Of a DNA stretch of 64,000 nt, positions 59,346-64,000 are shown in pieces. Position numbers and translations under genes: made by a program. Each line of letters begins with the position of its first letter. The first letter of the stretch is position 1. The stretch comes from Bacillota bacterium (GTDB lineage Bacteria > Bacillota > Sulfobacillia > JAJZYS01 > JAJZLH01). Below the pieces are notes generated by a model. The model did no database searches and was not told the origin of the DNA. It was given only the letters and a program-made list of their open reading frames with translations. The stretch spans positions 1 to 64,000 of the forward strand of contig JAJZLY010000025.1 in NCBI GenBank assembly GCA_021850485.1. The letters run 5' to 3'.

Positions 59346-60605
59346 ATGCAACCAACGGACGACAGCATCCTCGATCTGATGGCCAGCTTCATGAACCCGG
59401 GCTTGGCCAGGAGCTTTCGGTTCATGGGCCTGACCGCCTATGAGGTTTCGGCTGAGGGCGCCTGGGTGACCGCCTCGGACGGCTTTCGCTATCTGGACTT
59501 CTCCAGCGGCTACGGCGTGATGGTGCACGGCTACCGGCACCCCCGGCTTGTGGAGGCGGCCAAACGCCAACTCGACCACCTGGCGCTGTCGTCACGGGTG
59601 CTGCCCTCTCGCCAGGCGTCCGAGCTGGCCGCCCTGTTGGCCGACGTTACCCCCGGCGACCTCACCTATTCGTTTTTCTCCAACTCCGGGGCCGAGGCGA
59701 TCGAGGGAGCGATCAAATTCGCCCGGGTGGCCACCGGTCGTACGCATATGGTCGCCACCACCGGCGCTTTTCACGGCAAGACCATGGGGGCGCTGACGGC
59801 CAGTGGCCGAGATCTCTACCAGCGCCCGTTTAGGCCGCTGGTGCCTGATTTCACCCACGTGCCCTACGGCGACTTGGCGGCCGCCGAAGCGGTAATCGGG
59901 CCGCAGACAGCGGCCGTGATCGTGGAGCCGATCCAGGGCGAGGGTGGGGTAGTGGTGCCGCCCGCTGGCTATCTGAGCGGGCTGCAGCGGGCCTGTCGCA
60001 AACACGGCGCGCTGCTGGTGATGGACGAGGTGCAAACCGGCATGGGCCGCACCGGCAAGCTGTGGGCCTGTATGCATGAGGGGATCGAGCCAGACCTGAT
60101 GGTCATGGCCAAAGGCTTGGGCGGCGGCATTTTGCCCATTGGCGCCACCATCGGCACACCCAGGGCGATGGCTTTTTGGGATGAGATGCCCCTGATCCAT
60201 ACCTCGACCTTCGGCGGCAACCCGCTGGCCACAGCGGTGGCGGCAGAGGCGATCCGGGTGATTGCAGAAGAGGGTCTGGCCGAGCGCGCCCAAGTGCTGG
60301 GCAACCGCCTGGCCCGGGTCGGCATAGAGTTGGCTCAGGCTCATCCGGATGTGGTCAAAGAGGTGCGCGGCCGCGGCCTGATGGCTGGCTTGGAGGTGGC
60401 CCACGAAGGCTTGGGCGGGGCCTTGATGTTTGAGCTGTTCCAGCGCCACATGCTGGCGGTCTACACCTTGAACAATCCGCTGGTGATCCGGCTGATGCCG
60501 CCTTTGGTCATCTCCGATCAAGACTTCGAAGACGGCCTCTCCCGGCTGCAAGAGGCGGTTCAAGCCGTCTCCTTGGTGGCCAGCGAACTGACGGGGGGTG
60601 CCTAG
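59346..60605 (+). CDS. Class III aminotransferase, putrescine aminotransferase-like
   Basis: PLP-dependent omega-aminotransferase. The 419-residue protein has an N-terminal FMNPGLARSFRFMGL stretch resembling putrescine aminotransferases, FFSNSGAEAIEGAIKFARVA near residue 113, FHGKTMGALTASG near 142, LVMDEVQTGMGRTGKLWAC near 224 and the PLP lysine in MVMAKGLGGGILPIG near 257. The preference for putrescine is inferred from the N-terminal segment and the nearby polyamine gene speH; acetylornithine or GABA remain possible. ATG 59346 follows AGGGGG; GTG 59325, eight bases after GGAGGG, is an alternative start. It abuts the next gene. Confidence 0.85.
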   Translation: MQPTDDSILDLMASFMNPGLARSFRFMGLTAYEVSAEGAWVTASDGFRYLDFSSGYGVMVHGYRHPRLVEAAKRQLDHLALSSRVLPSRQASELAALLADVTPGDLTYSFFSNSGAEAIEGAIKFARVATGRTHMVATTGAFHGKTMGALTASGRDLYQRPFRPLVPDFTHVPYGDLAAAEAVIGPQTAAVIVEPIQGEGGVVVPPAGYLSGLQRACRKHGALLVMDEVQTGMGRTGKLWACMHEGIEPDLMVMAKGLGGGILPIGATIGTPRAMAFWDEMPLIHTSTFGGNPLATAVAAEAIRVIAEEGLAERAQVLGNRLARVGIELAQAHPDVVKEVRGRGLMAGLEVAHEGLGGALMFELFQRHMLAVYTLNNPLVIRLMPPLVISDQDFEDGLSRLQEAVQAVSLVASELTGGA

Positions 60606-60606
60606 C

Positions 60607-61041
60607 GTGCCCCACGTCGAAAAGAGCCGGGTCCTGCCCTTGCCCTATGAGCGGGTGTGGCAGGCGGTGGCCAATGTCGAGGCGTTTTCTAGCTTCATGA
60701 AGAGCGTGGACTCGATCACTGTTTTGGAAAAGCGCCAGAACTACTCCCGAGAAAAATGGGTGGCCCGTCTGCGCGGAGCACCCTTTCGCTGGGAGGAAGA
60801 GGACTTTCACTACCCTGAGGAAGGCCGCATCGCCTATCGGCAGACCCAGGGTGATCTCAAGCAGTTCGAGGGGGAGTGGCGCCTGGAGCGCACGGCGGAG
60901 GGCACACGGGTGACCTTCACCTGCGACTTCGACTTTGGCATCCCGATGATTTCCACCCTGCTCAACCCGGTCGCCAGTTTGCTGATCGGAGAGAATATCG
61001 ACGCCATGTTGGATGGCATCGCCGTGGCGTCTCAGGGATGA
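60607..61041 (+). CDS. SRPBCC/START-like (polyketide cyclase-type) protein
   Basis: 144-residue protein of the START/Bet v 1-like superfamily, close to the COQ10/cyclase group that binds hydrophobic ligands. It begins HVEKSRVLPLPYERVWQAVA, has WVARLRGAPFRWEEEDFHY near 50, GEWRLERTAEGTRVTFTCDF near 88 and a C-terminal helix. Ligand and role are unknown. GTG at 60607 lies about eight bases after GGGGGG; GTG at 60598 is an alternative. It overlaps the following glycosyltransferase by four bases. Confidence 0.8.
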   Translation: MPHVEKSRVLPLPYERVWQAVANVEAFSSFMKSVDSITVLEKRQNYSREKWVARLRGAPFRWEEEDFHYPEEGRIAYRQTQGDLKQFEGEWRLERTAEGTRVTFTCDFDFGIPMISTLLNPVASLLIGENIDAMLDGIAVASQG

Positions 61042-62090
61042 AGGTGCTGATGGTGCTGCGGCCGATGGCCGGGGGCATGCGCACGGTGACAGATCAATAC
61101 ATGACGCTGCTGGTTGCCGCCGGGGTCGAGGTGGTGGCGGCCGGACCGAGAGGATCATTGCCGCCCAATGTGCCCGGCCAGGCCCTGGAGATGTTCCCCT
61201 ACGGTCGCTCCAGCCGGCAGCTGGTGGAACTTGCCGCGTCTTTCCGACCGGATCTCTTGCACGCCCACGGCCTGCAAGCTGGGCTGGCCAGCCTCAGCTG
61301 CCCGGTGCCGATCGTCTACACCCTGCATGGCTTTGCGCCCAGCGGCCCGGTCGGTGGGCTGTTTCGGATTCTAGAGGCCAGGGTGATGCGCCAGGCCAAG
61401 GCCTTGTCTGCGACCTCAGCCAAGTTGGCTGCAGACGCTGCCCAGCGCAGTGGACGGGCGGTCAGTACGCTGCCGGTGGCGGTGTCGCTGCCGGCAAACA
61501 CCCAGCGTCGCCAGCAGTCGGCAGGACCCGTGCTCGGCATCTTGGCCCGGCTGACAGCGGAGAAGGGGCTCGACGTTGCGCTCTCGGCATTCGCCCGGTT
61601 TCTCAGGGCCGAGCCGGATGCCCGCCTGCTGATCGGCGGCGACGGCCCCTTGGCCGGTGCTCTGAGCCAGCTGGTGGTCGCCAGCGGGCTACAGGATCAG
61701 GTGCAGTTTTTGGGTTGGGTCGAGCCCGCGACCTTCTACCGCCAGATCGACCTCTACACCCAGCCGTCCCGACAAGAGGGCCTGGGATTGGCCGCCCGAG
61801 AGGCGGTGGCCTGGGGCCTGCCAGTGGTGGCCAGTGAGGTGGGCGGTCTGCCGGAAGCGTGCGGCGATGGACTTTGGGCCCGCTATGTGCCGCCAGGCGA
61901 TGCCACGGCTCTGGCCACTGCCTGGCAGGAGATGCTGGCCCTGGATCAAACTCAGCTGGCCGAGGCCGGGCGGCGATGGGCGCACTCAGTGGCCGGCCCA
62001 GACGCGGTCAGCCAGGCACTGTTTGCCCTCTACCGGCTGGCCCTTTTGGAGTCTCCGATAGAGCGAGGAAAACAGAGATTACCGGCCTGA
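61038..62090 (+). CDS. Family 4 glycosyltransferase
   Basis: GT-B fold transferase of 350 residues. The N-terminal acceptor domain starts MKVLMVLRPMAGGMRTV with a glycine-rich loop and has DLLHAHGLQAGLASL near 75. The C-terminal donor domain has LGILARLTAEKGLDVALSAF near 167, LLIGGDGPLAGAL near 198 and QPSRQEGLGLAAREAVAWG near 240 (the EX7E motif). Substrate unknown; could act in exopolysaccharide or lipid glycosylation. The start is ATG at 61038 overlapping the SRPBCC stop; the track start at 60876 is internal to it. Confidence 0.85.
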   Translation: MKVLMVLRPMAGGMRTVTDQYMTLLVAAGVEVVAAGPRGSLPPNVPGQALEMFPYGRSSRQLVELAASFRPDLLHAHGLQAGLASLSCPVPIVYTLHGFAPSGPVGGLFRILEARVMRQAKALSATSAKLAADAAQRSGRAVSTLPVAVSLPANTQRRQQSAGPVLGILARLTAEKGLDVALSAFARFLRAEPDARLLIGGDGPLAGALSQLVVASGLQDQVQFLGWVEPATFYRQIDLYTQPSRQEGLGLAAREAVAWGLPVVASEVGGLPEACGDGLWARYVPPGDATALATAWQEMLALDQTQLAEAGRRWAHSVAGPDAVSQALFALYRLALLESPIERGKQRLPA

Positions 62091-62174
62091 GACTGAGGAA
62101 CAAGGAGCCAGCCAAGGAGCCACTCCGACAGACGTCGACTCACCCGGCCTGGCCGCAGAATTTCCCCGCTTGCG

Positions 62175-62202
62175 TTGACATATGGGGGACGTTTGCTACC
62201 AT
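62175..62202 (+). promoter_or_regulatory. Promoter for speH
   Basis: TTGACA (6 of 6), 16 bases, then TACCAT (4 of 6) with an extended TGC just before it. The leader to the speH ATG is about 33 nt and contains GGGACGGGGG as ribosome site. Confidence 0.65.
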
Positions 62203-62241
62203 GAGTACTGATCTTGAACCGGGAGGGGGCTGGGACGGGGG

Positions 62242-62613
62242 ATGGACGCACTCGGCCGCCACATCCTGGTAGAGGCCGATGGCTGCGACAGCCAACTGCT
62301 CAACGACCCGAACCAAGTGGAAAATATCATGGTTACCGCTGCTCTCAAGTCCGGTGCAGAGGTACGCGAAGTCACCTTTCACCGATTCAGTCCACAGGGC
62401 GTGAGCGGCGTTGTTGTGATCTCGGAGTCCCATCTGGCGATCCACACCTGGCCGGAGTTCGGCTATGCGGCGGTGGACGTCTTCACCTGCGGCGACCGGG
62501 TTGATCCCTGGGAGGCCGTTACCTACATCTTGGAACGCTTTGGCGCCACTCAGTACACAACCCAAGAGGTGGCTCGGGGCAAGACCAGGACCATCAAGGC
62601 CATCGCCAAGTAG
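62242..62613 (+). CDS. speH: S-adenosylmethionine decarboxylase proenzyme
   Basis: Pyruvoyl enzyme that makes decarboxylated SAM, the aminopropyl donor for spermidine. The 123-residue product is the short bacterial class (SpeH). The self-cleavage site is in [20 protein letters not shown] near residue 57 (cleavage expected between Glu and Ser of ESH), and the catalytic Cys is in [12 protein letters not shown] near 80. The N-terminal [12 protein letters not shown] is typical. It is a single-gene unit with its own promoter and terminator. MTA produced by the pathway is the substrate of mtnP nearby. Confidence 0.95.
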   Translation: MDALGRHILVEADGCDSQLLNDPNQVENIMVTAALKSGAEVREVTFHRFSPQGVSGVVVISESHLAIHTWPEFGYAAVDVFTCGDRVDPWEAVTYILERFGATQYTTQEVARGKTRTIKAIAK

Positions 62614-62616
62614 ACA

Positions 62617-62649
62617 ACGGGCCCCGGCCGATGGCCGGGGCCCGTTTCC
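62617..62649 (+). terminator. Terminator between speH and ndk
   Basis: ACGGGCCCCGGCC and GGCCGGGGCCCGT form a perfect 13-bp stem with a three-base loop, followed by a short TT and CCC. The stem is very strong; the T run is short. Confidence 0.65.
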
Positions 62650-62668
62650 CAGAATCAGGAGGGATCGC

Positions 62669-63130
62669 GTGCAGCGGACGTTCGTGATGGTGAAACCGGA
62701 TGGAGTCGGCCGTGGCCTGACCGGCACGGTGATCGCCCGGCTGGAGCGCCGTGGCTTGCGGCTGGTCGGCATGAAGTTACTGCAGATCCCGCCGGAGTTG
62801 GCGGCCAAGCATTACGCCGCCCACCAGGCCAAGCCCTTTTATCCAGGGCTGATCCGATTCATCACCTCTGGACCGGTCGTGGCCATGGTCTGGGAGGGTG
62901 ACGACGCCATTTCGCAGGTGCGGACCATGATGGGTCCGACCGATCCCGGTAAGGCGCCCCCTGGCACCATCCGGGGCGACTTCGCCCTCACCATCGACTG
63001 CAATGTGATCCATGGCTCTGATGGGCCTGATGCGGCCGCCAGCGAGATCGCCCTCTATTTCAGTGCGGCGGAACTCGTTTCCGTGCCCCGACCGGAAGAG
63101 TCATGGATCTATCCCCAGACCTCGCGCTGA
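62669..63130 (+). CDS. ndk: Nucleoside diphosphate kinase
   Basis: Transfers gamma-phosphate between nucleoside triphosphates and diphosphates. The 153-residue protein begins [18 protein letters not shown] and has [21 protein letters not shown] near 54, [10 protein letters not shown] near 100 and the phospho-histidine in [16 protein letters not shown] near 115. Length is normal. The GTG at 62669 follows AGGAGGG; the track start at 62465 lies within speH. Its 3' end overlaps mtnP by 28 bases. Confidence 0.95.
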   Translation: MQRTFVMVKPDGVGRGLTGTVIARLERRGLRLVGMKLLQIPPELAAKHYAAHQAKPFYPGLIRFITSGPVVAMVWEGDDAISQVRTMMGPTDPGKAPPGTIRGDFALTIDCNVIHGSDGPDAAASEIALYFSAAELVSVPRPEESWIYPQTSR

Positions 63131-63924
63131 TCGCTGGCACCGGCATTGAGGCCTGGCCCTGGCAAGGGGCCAGGCCCTATGTGGTGCCCACCCCCTACGG
63201 CGACGTTTCACTGCAGGTGGCCCGCTTCGCCGGCCAAGACCTGGTGGTGATGGCCCGCCATGGCGCCGGCCACAGCGTGCCGCCGCACCGCGTGAACAGC
63301 CGGGGCATGATCTGGGCGCTGAAGAGCTTGGGTGTGACCAAGGTGGTGGCCTCATCTGCGGTGGGAGCGGTGGACCCCTCCTTGCACCCCGGTGATCTGC
63401 GGGTCATCGACGACCTGCTCGACTTCACCCGCCAGCGGCCGTTGACGTTTTTCGACGCGCCTGGTCAGGTCCGGCACGTGGACATGACGGCCGCCTATTG
63501 CCCCACCTTGTCCGGGTTGCTGAAACGGGCCACCGGCCAGCCGGAGACGATGGCGCCTTTGGTTTACGCCGCGATGGAAGGGCCCCGCTTTGAGACACCA
63601 GCCGAGATCCGAGCACTGGCCAAACTAGGCGCCCATGTGGTGGGCATGACCCAGTCACCGGAGGTGACCTTGGCCCGCGAGGCCGGCCTTTGCTACGCGG
63701 CGGTGGCTGTCATCACCAATCCGGCGGCTGGTCTCAGCACGGAAGCGGTGGAAGAGGCGGCCATTTACGCCGTCTTGGCCAAGGCGCTGGGCCGCTTCCA
63801 GCAGTCTTTTTCAGACTTCCTGGACCTGCTTGGCCACGAGAAGCGCTGCCAGCTGTGCCCAGACGCTGCGCCTGGGCTGTTCCCTCGTCTCGGACTGGAC
63901 GGGCGAATCGAAGGGGGGGACTGA
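63103..63924 (+). CDS. mtnP: S-methyl-5'-thioadenosine phosphorylase
   Basis: Phosphorolysis of MTA to adenine and methylthioribose 1-phosphate. The 273-residue member of the type I purine phosphorylase (MTAP) group has [11 protein letters not shown] near residue 7, [21 protein letters not shown] near 50, [17 protein letters not shown] near 85, [17 protein letters not shown] near 155 and [20 protein letters not shown] near 180. The Met-Thr-Gln motif is typical for MTAP over inosine phosphorylase, though dual specificity is possible. It overlaps ndk and precedes ahcY, linking polyamine by-products to SAM recycling. Confidence 0.88.
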   Translation: MDLSPDLALIAGTGIEAWPWQGARPYVVPTPYGDVSLQVARFAGQDLVVMARHGAGHSVPPHRVNSRGMIWALKSLGVTKVVASSAVGAVDPSLHPGDLRVIDDLLDFTRQRPLTFFDAPGQVRHVDMTAAYCPTLSGLLKRATGQPETMAPLVYAAMEGPRFETPAEIRALAKLGAHVVGMTQSPEVTLAREAGLCYAAVAVITNPAAGLSTEAVEEAAIYAVLAKALGRFQQSFSDFLDLLGHEKRCQLCPDAAPGLFPRLGLDGRIEGGD

Positions 63925-63926
63925 CC

Positions 63927-64000
63927 ATGACTGAAGGAGACCTGCGCATCGACTGGGCCGCATCACGGATGCCGGTACTGGGCGCGATTCGCAAGGATTT
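63927..64000 (+). CDS. ahcY: Adenosylhomocysteinase, N-terminal fragment (runs off window)
   Basis: The last 74 bases encode TEGDLRIDWAASRMPVLGAI, which matches the start of S-adenosylhomocysteine hydrolases (pattern LRI-W-A---MPVL--IR). The ATG at 63927 follows AAGGGGGGG and comes two bases after the mtnP stop. The enzyme would split SAH into adenosine and homocysteine, in keeping with speH and mtnP. Only 24 residues are visible, so the call rests on this short signature. Confidence 0.7.
   Translation, partial: MTEGDLRIDWAASRMPVLGAIRKD

Noticed and set aside
63927-64000. Final gene as mtnA (methylthioribose-1-phosphate isomerase)
   Set aside because: mtnA often follows mtnP, but the visible peptide LRIDWAASRMPVL fits adenosylhomocysteinase.
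1-64000. CRISPR arrays, prophage genes, rRNA genes
   Set aside because: No regularly spaced direct repeats, phage structural genes or rRNA segments were noticed anywhere in the window.

Overview
The window is a dense, almost entirely plus-strand stretch of a high-GC bacterial chromosome. It carries PolC (the Gram-positive replicative polymerase), an RNase J, a SpoIIIE/FtsK translocase and a gene order that follows the Bacillus subtilis rpsB-to-spoIIIE region nearly gene for gene. This points to the Bacillota. High GC, many GTG/TTG starts, stop-start overlaps at most junctions and an archaeal/eukaryal-type ProRS suggest a deep, high-GC lineage (Sulfobacillus-, Thermaerobacter- or Symbiobacterium-like). 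That placement is inference; no rRNA or full marker comparison was possible.

Layout. (1) 1-127: the tail of an ISL3-type insertion sequence with its terminal repeat. (2) 128-3881: argF-argG-argH behind a leader with two mutually exclusive hairpins. (3) 4014-17695: rpsB, tsf, pyrH, frr, uppS, cdsA, dxr, rseP, ispG, proS, a family 2 glycosyltransferase and polC, covering translation, undecaprenyl, CDP-DAG and isoprenoid synthesis, and replication. (4) 17723-30015: rimP, nusA, ylxR, ylxQ, infB, rbfA, nrnA, truB, ribF, rpsO, pnp, an M16 peptidase and dut. (5) 30171-35004: an APC amino-acid permease, then asd-lysC-dapA (aspartate to lysine/DAP). (6) 35030-37515: a four-gene coupled operon of a heme-type membrane protein, two small membrane-anchored coiled-coil proteins and an ApbE flavin transferase. 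(7) 37712-43114: rnjA, ftsK/spoIIIE, a RidA-like gene and rluB. (8) 43107-49063: nicotinamidase and nicotinate phosphoribosyltransferase, three M42-type genes (the third apparently a pseudoenzyme) and a GABA-type aminotransferase. (9) 49176-54245: DedA, cmk, plsC, rpsA, a small minus-strand gene and der. (10) 54289-59345: tRNA-Pro(GGG) followed by an accessory stretch with two minus-strand genes, two tandem propeller-like lipoproteins and long non-coding gaps. (11) 59346-64000: a putrescine-type aminotransferase, a START-like protein, a GT4 glycosyltransferase, speH, ndk, mtnP and the start of ahcY, i.e. polyamine and S-adenosylmethionine by-product metabolism.

The best candidate for something undescribed is region 6. 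Both small proteins end in a T-G-A-S-G tail resembling the ApbE flavinylation sequon but lacking an FMN_bind domain. They sit between a four-histidine (di-heme-like) membrane protein and ApbE. This suggests a minimal extracytoplasmic flavin electron-transfer module. Other signals worth checking are the rpsA leader (a TTGACA-17-TATGAT promoter followed by an intrinsic terminator with a competing pairing), the argF attenuator, the catalytically stripped M42 paralogue, and apparent non-canonical starts of rseP (CTG) and polC (possibly ACG). Sporulation genes that normally sit at these loci (spoVFA/spoVFB, spoIVA) are absent here.
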